A stretch of 13,983 nt of DNA from an uncultured Oscillospiraceae bacterium (GTDB taxonomy: Bacteria; Bacillota; Clostridia; Oscillospirales; Acutalibacteraceae): positions 1-13,983 of the forward strand of contig CABSLJ010000056.1 in assembly GCA_902478455.1 (NCBI GenBank), written 5' to 3'. Position numbers and translations under genes: made by a program. Below, in pieces: positions 6,396-13,331 of this stretch. Positions within the stretch are counted from its first letter, which is position 1. Every line of letters starts with the position of its first letter. The notes below the pieces were generated by a model, which did no database searches, was not told the origin of the DNA, and worked only from the letters and a program-made list of their open reading frames with translations.

Positions 6396-8516
6396 CTAGG
6401 AATTCCTTCGGCGCTCTTCGGCGCTTCTCACGGGATGATAGGGCTCCGTTTTATCGACGACTTCCCTGGTCTTCAGCGCCTGGCGCGCCAGCCTGGAAAA
6501 TTCGGTCTGACAGTTGATGTTCTGCCTGCCGCGCCGGTCGATATGCAGATAGGTGGTGTCCGGCTGCTGCAGGCGGGCGTTGACCGTGTCGGACAGCATC
6601 AGCTCCAGAATGCTGAAGGCGCGTTCGCGCAGGTCCCCGTCCTCAATGGGGAAGACCAGCTCGACGCGGCGGTCGAGATTGCGGGGCATCCAGTCGGCGC
6701 TGCCCATGTAGATTTTGGGATCGCCGGCGTTTTCAAACCGGAAAATGCGGCTGTGCTCCAGCAGCTGACCGACGACGCTCATCACCGTGATGTTTTCGCT
6801 CACGCCCGGAAGGCCGGGGATCAGGCAACAGATGCCGCGCACAATGAGCTTGACGGGCACCCCGGCCTGAGAGGCTTCGTAGAGCAGCTCGATGATCTTT
6901 TCATCCACCAGGGAATTGACTTTGACGGTGATGCCGCAAGGCAGGCCCTTTTGGGCGTTGAACGTCTCCTGACGGATCATTCGCTCAAAAAAGCTGCGCA
7001 TTCCGGCGGGCGCGACGATCATCTTGTTGTATTCCGGCGGACGGGAATAGCCGGTCAGAACGTTGAACAGGGAGGAGGCGTCCGCGCCGAAGGTCTCCCG
7101 GCAGGTGAACATGCCGATGTCGGTGTAGAAACGGGCGGTGGAGTCGTTGTAGTTGCCGGTGCCCATGTGCAGGTAACGGCGGATGCCGCCCTCCTCGCGC
7201 CGGACGACCAGCAGAATCTTGCAGTGGGTCTTGAGGCCTGCCAGGCCGTAGATGACATGGCAGCCGGCCTGCTCCAGCTTCTTGGCCCAGAGGATGTTGT
7301 TTTCCTCGTCAAAGCGGGCCTTGAGCTCGACGAGCACGGTCACCTGCTTGCCGTTTTCCGCCGCGCGGATGAGGGCGGCGATGATGGGCGAGTTCCCGCT
7401 GACGCGGTAGAGGGTCTGCTTGATGGCGAGCACATTTTCGTCCTCGGCCGCGCGCTGAACAAAGCGGACGACCGCCTCAAAGCTTTCATAGGGATGGTGG
7501 ACCATGCGGTCCTTTTCGCGGATGGCCTCGAAAATGTCCTCATAGCCCCAGAAGTCGGCGGGCGGGTCCACCGGTCGGATGGGGGAGAAACGGAGGGCGT
7601 CGCAGCCGTCCAGTCCGCCGAATTTGGTCAGAAAGGTCAAATCCAGCGGCCCGGGCACCTCGTAGATTTCCTCCTCAGTCACGTCCAGCATCTCCACAAG
7701 AAATTCCCGCGTCTCGCGGTCGGCGCGCCCGATGAGCTCCAGACGAACCGGGCGTCCACGCTTGCGTTTTTTGATGGATTTCTGGATTTCCTGCAGAAGG
7801 TCCTCCGATTCCTCGTCGATTTCGAGGTCGGAATCCCGGGTGATGCGGAAGGGGCAGGCCGCCTTGATTTTGTGCAGCTCAAAAAGCTCGGGCAGCTTTT
7901 CCATGATGACGTCCTCCAAGAGGATAAAGGCGCGCCCGTTTTGGCAGGGGACCTCCAGAAAACGGGTGAGGATGGAGGGCACCTGCACCACGGCAAAGTT
8001 AGATTCATCGTCCTTCAAAAGCCGGACTGCGATGTTAAGGCTTTTGTTGGCCAGCAGGGGAAAGGGACGGCTGCGGTCGACCGCCAGAGGCGTCAGCACG
8101 GGGAAGAGCACCTTGGTAAAGTAGTTGTCGATATGTTTTTTCTGCGCCTCGTCCAGATCGTCCGGCGCGAGGAAGACGATGTTTTCCTTTTTGAGAGCGG
8201 GCAGGATGGAGCGGTGCAGGCAGGAATACTGCCGCTCCGTAAAGAGATGAATTTTTTCCCCTAGCTTTCCAAGCAGCTCCTTGGGCGTAAGGCCGGAGGC
8301 GTCCGGCTCCTTGTAACCTGAATGCACCTGCTCCTTGACGCCGGCCACGCGGACCATGAAGAATTCATCGAGGTTGGAGGAGGTGATGGCCAAAAATTTT
8401 AACCGCTCCATCACGGGGTTCTCCCGCTCAAAGGCTTCCTCCAGCACGCGGGTGTTGAAGTCCATCCAGGAAAGCTCCCGGTTGTTGTAGGGGATTCTGG
8501 TTGTTTTGTCGCTCAT
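6396..8516 (-). CDS. ppk: Polyphosphate kinase (PPK1)
   Basis: The 706-residue protein is close to E. coli Ppk (688). It reversibly polymerises the ATP gamma-phosphate into inorganic polyphosphate. The N-terminal domain starts with NRELSWMDFNTRVLEEA (12-28) and contains NLDEFFMVRVAG (48-59), both hallmark PPK1 motifs. The phospholipase-D-like catalytic domains carry KARFDEENNI (399-408), LKTHCK with His431, and LHMGTGNYN with His450. The 19-residue spacing of these two histidines equals that of His435 (phospho-acceptor) and His454 in E. coli, so the enzyme looks active. ATG at 8516 has only a weak upstream site (GGAG about 13 nt away). It is the middle gene of a same-strand run: 103 bp after the ppx-like gene and 38 bp before pfkA, with no terminator seen in either gap. 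Confidence 0.97.
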   Translation of the reverse strand: MSDKTTRIPYNNRELSWMDFNTRVLEEAFERENPVMERLKFLAITSSNLDEFFMVRVAGVKEQVHSGYKEPDASGLTPKELLGKLGEKIHLFTERQYSCLHRSILPALKKENIVFLAPDDLDEAQKKHIDNYFTKVLFPVLTPLAVDRSRPFPLLANKSLNIAVRLLKDDESNFAVVQVPSILTRFLEVPCQNGRAFILLEDVIMEKLPELFELHKIKAACPFRITRDSDLEIDEESEDLLQEIQKSIKKRKRGRPVRLELIGRADRETREFLVEMLDVTEEEIYEVPGPLDLTFLTKFGGLDGCDALRFSPIRPVDPPADFWGYEDIFEAIREKDRMVHHPYESFEAVVRFVQRAAEDENVLAIKQTLYRVSGNSPIIAALIRAAENGKQVTVLVELKARFDEENNILWAKKLEQAGCHVIYGLAGLKTHCKILLVVRREEGGIRRYLHMGTGNYNDSTARFYTDIGMFTCRETFGADASSLFNVLTGYSRPPEYNKMIVAPAGMRSFFERMIRQETFNAQKGLPCGITVKVNSLVDEKIIELLYEASQAGVPVKLIVRGICCLIPGLPGVSENITVMSVVGQLLEHSRIFRFENAGDPKIYMGSADWMPRNLDRRVELVFPIEDGDLRERAFSILELMLSDTVNARLQQPDTTYLHIDRRGRQNINCQTEFSRLARQALKTREVVDKTEPYHPVRSAEERRRNS

Positions 8517-8619
8517 GCTTTCGCCTTTTCTCCACGCGCGTTTTCAGAAGGAAAGCGATGTCCGTCTCGCGTGGCAAACGGCCGCTTGCTATTGGAAAGG
8601 GAAAAACATTCCGGCTTTG

Positions 8620-10173
8620 TCAGAACAGCAGGGATTTGAGCTGAAAATGGGGGTGCAGGCCGAAGACCTCTTCAAAGAAGGGGGCGCATTCCTCCACCGC
8701 CCATTTTTCCAGATGAAGGTTTTCGTCGCTCTCCCCGGTGATCAGAAGGGTATCCTCGGTCACACGCAGCTTGACCGAGCGCAGCTTCTGCTTTTGAGAG
8801 ATGTCCAGGGCGTTCGCCAGACGGAAAATGGCCGCCAGCTTGGAGACAACCAGCTTGTTCTTTTCGGTCAGGTGGGCGTAATCCTCGTCGTCGGTTGTAG
8901 GGACGGCAAATTCATTGTATTTCGCAATGTTGGCGGTCAGCTCCACCTCCTCCTCGGTCAGCCCATAGAGGTCGGTGTTCTTGATCAGATCATAGGTGCA
9001 TTCCAGATGGTATTTGGTGTTGACATAGTAGCCCGCTTCGTGCAGAAGGGCGGCCAGCTCCAAAAACAGCCGCTTCTTTGGAGCCAGACCGTGCACCTTT
9101 TTGAGCTTGTCAAAGAGCAGCACGGCGTTTTGGCGGACGGTCTCCTGATGCGCAAGATTGCAGTTGTAATGCTCGGCGAGCACCTTTGCGCAGGAAAGGG
9201 CGTTGAGCCGGACGTGTTCGTCATACTCCGCATGGCTTTTGGGGAAGAGCATCTGGCGGATGAGAGCGTCCCACAGCTCGATTTTGGGAGAGACGATGCT
9301 TTTGGCGCTTGTCAGCTTGAGAATGTGGCAATAGATGGCCAGCGCCGAATAGAGCACCTCGGCCTCCGATTCGGAGAGCTCGTAGGTCATGCTGATGCGC
9401 TCGGGCGTCATGACGCGGACGGTCTCGTAAAGCTCGGCAATGAGCTTGGCCTTGATGGTGTATCGACCGTTTTTAAGCGGCACCCCGCACATGCGCGCGA
9501 TGCGCTCGATCTCATTACCCGTGATGATGAGGCCGTCGAGCGCTTTGCCCGGAAGCGGGAGGGAGAGTCGGCCGATGATCGTGTCGACGTATTCGTCGAG
9601 CACGGTGTAAAAATCGTTGGTCTGATCCTGAATCCCGCTGAGCAAATCGTGAAGCTTGAGCGAACCCATCGGGATGTTTTGGGAGAAAAGCATCGCCCTG
9701 GAGCCGTAGACGGTCACGCCGATGCTTCCGGTGCCGATGTAGGCGATGAGAGCGTTGGAGATTTTGGGTAGATCGCCGCTCGAAAGGGCGCGCAGGATTT
9801 CCGAATAGATGAGGGTTTTCTCCTGATCGTCCTCTAGAATGTCGACCGACATGTCGTTCTGAATTTTCAGCTGATCGACAATGTAGGACCGGTTGAGCGC
9901 CTCCCGGAAGACGGTGGTGGCCACCGTTTTGTATTGGGAAACACCGTATTCCTCCATCACGCGGGAGAACCCCTTTAGAATGCCCGAAAGCTCGCGCAGG
10001 CTCTCAAAGCTGATTTTGTTGTCCAGAAAAACCTCATGGCCCAGCCGGATGGGATACTCCAGCCGGTCCAGGTCGCAGATTTTACCGTTTTGCAGCTGAG
10101 AGACGCGCATTTTGAGCATATTGGAGCCGATGTCGATCACGGCGACCGCCCGGCCGCCCTTTTTACGATTCAA
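8620..10173 (-). CDS. Divergent Ppx/GppA-type protein with HD-like domain
   Basis: The 517-residue protein has the two-domain layout of exopolyphosphatase/pppGpp phosphatase proteins: an ASKHA fold (about 8-300) and an HD-type C-terminal domain (about 320-460). The first phosphate loop is recognisable at IDIGSN (13-18), but the next residue is Met instead of the usual Ser. The second loop, normally DIGGGST, reads YIGTGSI (145-151) and lacks the Asp. The SGxEEA region is replaced by ILEDDQEKTLIY (112-123). In the HD domain the His-Asp doublet is His378-Glu379, and a later usual His is Asn420. The catalytic residues are therefore eroded in both domains, so hydrolysis is uncertain and a sensor or regulatory role is possible. 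The start is TTG at 10173, fixed by a strong AAAGGAGGA (10181-10189) 8 nt upstream. It is first in the operon with ppk and pfkA. Confidence 0.85.
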   Translation of the reverse strand: MNRKKGGRAVAVIDIGSNMLKMRVSQLQNGKICDLDRLEYPIRLGHEVFLDNKISFESLRELSGILKGFSRVMEEYGVSQYKTVATTVFREALNRSYIVDQLKIQNDMSVDILEDDQEKTLIYSEILRALSSGDLPKISNALIAYIGTGSIGVTVYGSRAMLFSQNIPMGSLKLHDLLSGIQDQTNDFYTVLDEYVDTIIGRLSLPLPGKALDGLIITGNEIERIARMCGVPLKNGRYTIKAKLIAELYETVRVMTPERISMTYELSESEAEVLYSALAIYCHILKLTSAKSIVSPKIELWDALIRQMLFPKSHAEYDEHVRLNALSCAKVLAEHYNCNLAHQETVRQNAVLLFDKLKKVHGLAPKKRLFLELAALLHEAGYYVNTKYHLECTYDLIKNTDLYGLTEEEVELTANIAKYNEFAVPTTDDEDYAHLTEKNKLVVSKLAAIFRLANALDISQKQKLRSVKLRVTEDTLLITGESDENLHLEKWAVEECAPFFEEVFGLHPHFQLKSLLF

Positions 10174-10293
10174 AGGTGATTCCTCCTTTGGGACGTGATC
10201 TGGGGATGCATCCGTCGCATCTGCGGCAAGCAGGAAAGCAAATGCACCGGCAGGACCGGTCCTCGTTCGGAGCGGTTACGGATGCGAAAGCTC
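10174..10293 (-). other. Structured 5' leader of the ppx-like operon
   Basis: About 120 nt separate the predicted transcription start (near 10293) from the TTG start. Within it GCATCCGT (10208-10215) and ACGGATGC (10278-10285) form an 8-bp perfect inverted repeat enclosing the leader centre. The 12-bp palindrome AGGACCGGTCCT (10252-10263) lies between the arms. This could be a folded leader or a protein-binding site. No T-tract terminator or known riboswitch core was recognised. Confidence 0.4.
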
Positions 10294-10299
10294 ACTTTG

Positions 10300-10328
10300 A
10301 TTATAGCAAATCTTTCCTTGCGCCGCAA
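10300..10328 (-). promoter_or_regulatory. Promoter of the ppx-ppk-pfkA operon
   Basis: On the - strand, -35 TTGCGG (10323-10328) and a consensus -10 TATAAT (10300-10305) are separated by 17 bp, and the -10 is extended by an upstream TGC. It points towards the ppx-like gene and is the only strong promoter candidate found for the three genes. Confidence 0.8.
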
Positions 10329-10392
10329 TTTTTTTACAAGGATTTTAGACCGCTTCTCTATAGAGTATTACCCTTTTTCCCCTCTTGAAACC

Positions 10393-10421
10393 TTGAAAAA
10401 GAGAAGTGAATCGTTTACTAT
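10393..10421 (+). promoter_or_regulatory. Promoter of the udp-like gene
   Basis: -35 TTGAAA (10393-10398) and -10 TACTAT (10416-10421) are separated by 17 bp, about 60 bp before the gene. A second TTGAAA copy lies 8 bp upstream (10385-10390). The divergent promoter at 10300-10328 points the other way, so the region between is a shared control region. Confidence 0.7.
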
Positions 10422-10481
10422 GAATTTGTACGGGATCAAAATGGATTTCTCAGCAGGTGCGGGACAGAAAGGACGATTCGG

Positions 10482-11243
10482 ATGAATGAGGAACGGATGT
10501 ATCATATTGGCCTCTCCAAAGAGGACGGCGCCGGTTACGCGATCCTCCCCGGAGACCCGGGAAGGGTGGAGAAAATCGCCGTGTATCTCGAAAACCCCGC
10601 GTTTGTGGCGCAGAACAGGGAATACACCACCTGGGCGGGAACGCTTGCGGGAGAGCGCGTGCTTGTCACCTCTACGGGCATCGGTGGTCCTTCGGCCGCC
10701 ATCGCGGTCGAGGAGCTGTGCAAGATCGGCGTTCATACCCTCATCCGGGTAGGAACCTGCGGCGGCATGCAGCTTGAGGTGCGCGGGGGAGACCTTGTGC
10801 TGCCGACCGGCGCGGTGCGCATGGAGGGGACGTCGCGCGAATATGTGCCGCTTGCATTTCCGGCGGTCCCCGATTACAGGGTGCTTCATGCCCTGGTCCG
10901 CGCGGCGGATACGCTGCATCACACCTACCACACCGGCGTGGTGCAGTGCAAGGACTCATTCTACGGTCAGCACAGCCCGGAGAGCATGCCCAACGCCCCG
11001 GAGCTCTTAAACAAATGGGATGCATGGATCAAAGCGGGCGTCCTCGCTTCCGAAATGGAAACAGCCGCGCTGTTTACGGTCTCCGCAGCCAGGCGGCTGC
11101 GCGCGGGTGCGGTGCTTTTTACCGTTTGGAACCAGGAGCGGGCCAGACGGGGGGAAACGGACGCACAGCCGCAGGACACGGCGCCGGCTATCCGCACGGC
11201 GGTGGAGGCGCTTCGGTTTTTGATTGCGGAGGATCGGAACTGA
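10482..11243 (+). CDS. udp: Uridine phosphorylase-like nucleoside phosphorylase
   Basis: The 253-residue protein equals E. coli Udp in length. It should cleave uridine (or related nucleosides) with phosphate to the base and ribose 1-phosphate for pyrimidine salvage. The phosphate-binding loop is LPGDPGRVEKI (22-32). STGIGGPSAAIAVEEL (64-79) and RVGTCGG (89-95) are family signatures, and SEMETAALF (190-198) supplies the ribose-binding Glu/Met. The base-recognition stretch reads FYGQH (160-164): the Gln is present, but the E. coli Arg of GQER is not, so base preference may differ. ATG at 10482 follows AAAGGA (10468-10473) with 8-nt spacing; an ATG 4 bp further on is in another frame. It appears monocistronic. 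The assignment to the NP-I nucleoside phosphorylase family is firm; the exact substrate is inferred. Confidence 0.9.
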   Translation: MNEERMYHIGLSKEDGAGYAILPGDPGRVEKIAVYLENPAFVAQNREYTTWAGTLAGERVLVTSTGIGGPSAAIAVEELCKIGVHTLIRVGTCGGMQLEVRGGDLVLPTGAVRMEGTSREYVPLAFPAVPDYRVLHALVRAADTLHHTYHTGVVQCKDSFYGQHSPESMPNAPELLNKWDAWIKAGVLASEMETAALFTVSAARRLRAGAVLFTVWNQERARRGETDAQPQDTAPAIRTAVEALRFLIAEDRN

Positions 11244-11256
11244 CAGTTGGATAAAA

Positions 11257-11302
11257 CGCCAAACACTCCCCCAGAACCATGGTTTTGGGGGAGTGTTTGG
11301 CG
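11257..11302. terminator. 46-bp near-perfect palindrome between convergent genes
   Basis: Seventeen perfect pairs (CGCCAAACACTCCCCCA against its complement) extend through one G-T wobble into AACC/GGTT around a CCATGG centre. A TTTTAT tract follows the stem on the - strand, so it best serves as the terminator of the methyltransferase gene ending at 11329. The + side, after udp, has no T-tract; there it may act as a weaker terminator or an mRNA 3' end stabiliser. Confidence 0.8.
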
Positions 11303-11328
11303 AAACAATGAAGAAAAAAGATGTCGTT

Positions 11329-12087
11329 TTATAAAGGTTTCCTAGCTAAGAACAAATCGAAGGTATCATAGAAATTTATTTTGTTCCCAGCTTCTACAAC
11401 AGCTTTTTTGAGACCGTTAAAGAACTTACTTCTGTAAGGCTCGGGAATAACGATATGATCACAATGAGTGCCGCAAAAAGCTACATATTCCTCTGCGGTA
11501 AACTCACGTTTCCCGTAATATTCGCGTTTTTCGAAGTCTGTATATCCATAATCAGGTGCGTTAGTATATTGAAATGCTCCGTGTATATATTCAGTTTCCG
11601 GTTTAAAATATTCAGAATAGACCTTCTGAATCTTATGAAAGAGCTCCTCATTTGGTGTTTTATAATCACTTCTGGTTAACATCATCGCCAAGGTTCCACC
11701 CGGCTTTAATAGTTTAAAAGTTTTTGAAAAGGCAATCTCTTCCGGAATCCATTGAATCGTTGCGGCCGAGTAAATCATATCAAATCTTTGGATGCCGAAG
11801 TCGAACGTAATAAAATCATCGTTTACAAGGCTGAAATTCGGGTACTTATCGTACTTACGCCTCATCATTTCAGCAAGATGTTCACCAAGCTCGATTGCGT
11901 GATAGTCACATCCGGTATATAGAATCGGTTCAGTGGCTTGGCCGGTTCCAGGACCAAGCTCCAAAACCGATTTTTCGGGCGTTATCCCAGCGTATGCAAT
12001 CAAATCAGCAAACAACTCAGCGCTATATCGGGGGCGGTATTTATCAAATTGTTCCGGTATGGTATCAAACACTTTTCTGAATTCCAT
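11329..12087 (-). CDS. Class I SAM-dependent methyltransferase
   Basis: The 252-residue protein has the Rossmann-type methyltransferase fold. Motif I is VLELGPGTG at 41-49, an acidic ribose-binding residue follows near ELGEHLAEMM, and FDMIYSAATIQWI matches the post-I/motif II region with the Trp seen in the Methyltransf_11/25 group. LLKPGGTLAMML is motif III. The substrate cannot be told: the family includes small-molecule and quinone methyltransferases. ATG at 12087 has AAGGGAGG upstream at a somewhat long spacing (about 13 nt). Base composition is clearly AT-richer than the genes to the left, with codons such as ATA, TTA and AAA common, which suggests recent acquisition. No promoter was recognised with confidence in the gap upstream. 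Confidence 0.9.
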   Translation of the reverse strand: MEFRKVFDTIPEQFDKYRPRYSAELFADLIAYAGITPEKSVLELGPGTGQATEPILYTGCDYHAIELGEHLAEMMRRKYDKYPNFSLVNDDFITFDFGIQRFDMIYSAATIQWIPEEIAFSKTFKLLKPGGTLAMMLTRSDYKTPNEELFHKIQKVYSEYFKPETEYIHGAFQYTNAPDYGYTDFEKREYYGKREFTAEEYVAFCGTHCDHIVIPEPYRSKFFNGLKKAVVEAGNKINFYDTFDLFLARKPL

Positions 12088-12172
12088 TTTTTCTTTTTCG
12101 CCTCCCTTGAACCATTACTAAATAATCTGACATCAACCGTGATACCTGTTGCATCGGATTTAGTGTCTAATC

Positions 12173-12325
12173 ATGTGTTTGGCAGATGAAATAGATACAA
12201 TCTATTATCGTGCATCAAAGATTAGAAAAGCCGAATTGGGACGAGCGTTATGCTGGCCGGAGTGGAATGATAGGACTTGGAAAAAGCCCGTGAAATTAAG
12301 GGCTTGCAGACCGCCAAGCGAATAG
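12173..12325 (+). other. Short open frame, possible gene remnant
   Basis: An uninterrupted 50-codon frame starting at ATG 12173 (MCLADEIDTIYYRASKIRKA...) lies between two - strand genes. There is no ribosome binding site, the frame is closed by a stop 9 bp before the ATG, and it overlaps the terminator of the acetyltransferase gene. It may be a remnant of a decayed gene or chance. No family was recognised. The rest of 12088-12335 shows nothing else. Confidence 0.15.
12281..12305 (-). terminator. Intrinsic terminator of the GNAT gene
   Basis: On the - strand AAGCCC pairs with GGGCTT (12300-12305/12284-12289) over a 10-nt loop, and the 3' arm runs into a five-T stretch. It lies about 30 bp past the acetyltransferase stop. 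Confidence 0.75.
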
Positions 12326-12335
12326 TATTTAGAAT

Positions 12336-12857
12336 TTAATATGTAAAGCAGTTATTCTTTGCGTAAAATCGATAATATTTAAAGGGATATTTTTTGCCTT
12401 CGACATGTACTAATAATGTTCTTTCATCAATAAATTGATAACCGCAACGCTCTAACACTTTTTGAGATTTAACATTATCCGTACCCGCTGTTCCTATGAC
12501 ATATGGTACTTTATAATTCTTGAATACCCAAGCGGTGATTGCGTTGACTACTTCGGTTGCATACCCATATCCCCGATATTCTGGTAATAACTTATAAAAT
12601 ATTTCAGGCTCGTGTAAATCATCATGTTTTCCTACACCAGCAGTTCCTAATAGCACACTTGTTACTTTATCGAATACACCAAAAGAAATTAAGTCGTTTA
12701 TAATATCCATATTTTTGTATTGAGAAATTATCCAATCCAAAAACGCCTTTGCGCCGCCCATGCAGGATCGTTGGATCTCATTTAAGGTTGTTTCGAAGTC
12801 TGGCAGATCGGAATCCGTCAAATGGCGTATTATTAATCTTTCTGTTATCAATTCCAT
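12336..12857 (-). CDS. GNAT-family N-acetyltransferase (RimJ/RimL-like)
   Basis: The 173-residue protein begins MELITERLIIRHLTDSD, the typical opening of the Acetyltransf_3 (RimJ/RimL-like) group. The acetyl-CoA pyrophosphate-binding motif A is YRGYGYATEVV (94-104). TDNVKSQKVLERCGYQ (126-141) is motif B. Members acetylate protein N-termini, antibiotics or small metabolites; the substrate here is unknown. ATG at 12857 is chosen because AAGGAG lies 8 nt upstream; the in-frame GTG at 12866 abuts that same site and cannot use it. The gene is AT-rich like the neighbouring methyltransferase, has its own promoter and terminator, and looks like accessory cargo beside a tRNA gene. Confidence 0.9.
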   Translation of the reverse strand: MELITERLIIRHLTDSDLPDFETTLNEIQRSCMGGAKAFLDWIISQYKNMDIINDLISFGVFDKVTSVLLGTAGVGKHDDLHEPEIFYKLLPEYRGYGYATEVVNAITAWVFKNYKVPYVIGTAGTDNVKSQKVLERCGYQFIDERTLLVHVEGKKYPFKYYRFYAKNNCFTY

Positions 12858-12899
12858 ATTTCTCACTCCTTACACTTAAAAAATATAAAGTTTTCTTTC

Positions 12900-12927
12900 A
12901 TTATAGCTGAAGTTCTAAAAAACACAA
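12900..12927 (-). promoter_or_regulatory. Promoter of the GNAT gene
   Basis: On the - strand, -35 TTGTGT (12922-12927) and consensus -10 TATAAT (12900-12905) are separated by 16 bp. It points to the acetyltransferase start about 45 bp away. Confidence 0.75.
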
Positions 12928-13028
12928 GGTATAAAAATTTTAGTAAACGCATGACACTTGTAGGATTTTGCGCTCATAAATCCGGATAATTAAAGAATAA
13001 AACAAAACCGCCGACAAACCTGGTAGAA

Positions 13029-13061
13029 CCGATTTTTTTTGCCTTAAGGCAAAAAAATCGG
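13029..13061. repeat. T/A-rich inverted repeat
   Basis: CCGA-T8-GCCTT is followed at once by AAGGC-A7-TCGG, a palindrome interrupted only by one extra T. It shares its CGG end (13059-13061) with the next hairpin, so the two stems are mutually exclusive at that end. Between the GNAT promoter and this point (12928-13028) nothing else was recognised. Confidence 0.7.
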
Positions 13062-13086
13062 AGCAAGCGATATAAAGCTTGCTCCG
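13051..13086 (-). terminator. Strong - strand intrinsic terminator
   Basis: On the - strand a perfect 10-bp stem, CGGAGCAAGC/GCTTGCTCCG (13086-13077/13068-13059), with an 8-nt loop is followed by A and seven T. The only annotated feature upstream on that strand is the tRNA-Leu gene, which already has a closer terminator. This one may therefore end a transcript through the hairpin array. Confidence 0.8.
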
Positions 13087-13099
13087 ACGTGTCTATGGA

Positions 13100-13246
13100 C
13101 TACGAAAGAGATTTTTTCAGCAGTTTGCGTATGACTTCGAACTTTGACACAATTGAATGAAATATTTTGCTGCCCAAAATGTGAAATCCTCGCTCTGCTC
13201 GGATGAAATCGAAGTCTTTAGACTTCGGTGAAATAAAATCCCCCAC
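13100..13246 (-). other. Possible small reading frame across the hairpin array
   Basis: A - strand frame from GTG at 13246 reads 48 codons through part of the array to TAG at 13100-13102. It ends in the basic amphipathic-looking stretch VSKFEVIRKLLKKSLS, which could itself start at GTG 13150. The stop lies about 14 nt before the strong - strand terminator. No ribosome binding site is visible at either GTG and no family was recognised. It may be chance, or the eroded tail of a mobile-element gene. Confidence 0.15.
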
Positions 13247-13329
13247 ACGCCGTCGGGGTGTATTTCATATTGCGTAGCAATATTTCATCATCGAAGATGA
13301 TTTTACCCACTCGCAAGGGTGGATTTCAT
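13158..13329. repeat. Mirror-symmetric array of small hairpins with TGAAAT/ATTTCA linkers
   Basis: Small stem-loops are separated by short near-identical linkers. The linkers are TGAAAT at 13158, 13182, 13204 and 13229, then the reverse complement ATTTCA at 13262, 13282 and 13323, with a degenerate ATTTTA at 13300. Stems in order: ATTTTG/CAAAAT (13164-13180); a weak unit (13188-13202); CGAAGTC/GACTTCG with TTTA loop (13210-13227); a central CCCC/GGGG hairpin (13241-13258); ATTGC/GCAAT with GTA loop (13269-13281); CATC/GATG with GAA loop (13289-13299); and CCACTC/GGGTGG with a GCAA tetraloop (13307-13322). Left and right linkers can pair with each other, giving a nested, branched fold. Function is unknown: a structured RNA, a miniature mobile element, or a protein-binding or replication site are all possible. 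Confidence 0.7.
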
Positions 13330-13331
13330 TG

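Noticed and set aside
6384..8264. 626-codon + strand open frame opposite ppk
   Set aside because: It is an antisense shadow of the GC-rich ppk gene, whose - strand product has the PPK1 motifs and active-site histidines.
8506..9771. 421-codon + strand open frame opposite the ppx-like gene
   Set aside because: It is an antisense shadow; the - strand frame has the Ppx/GppA layout and a strong ribosome binding site.
13158..13329. CRISPR array
   Set aside because: The repeated linkers are only 6-7 bp, flip orientation midway, and the segments between them are self-complementary hairpins of unequal length. No cas gene is present.
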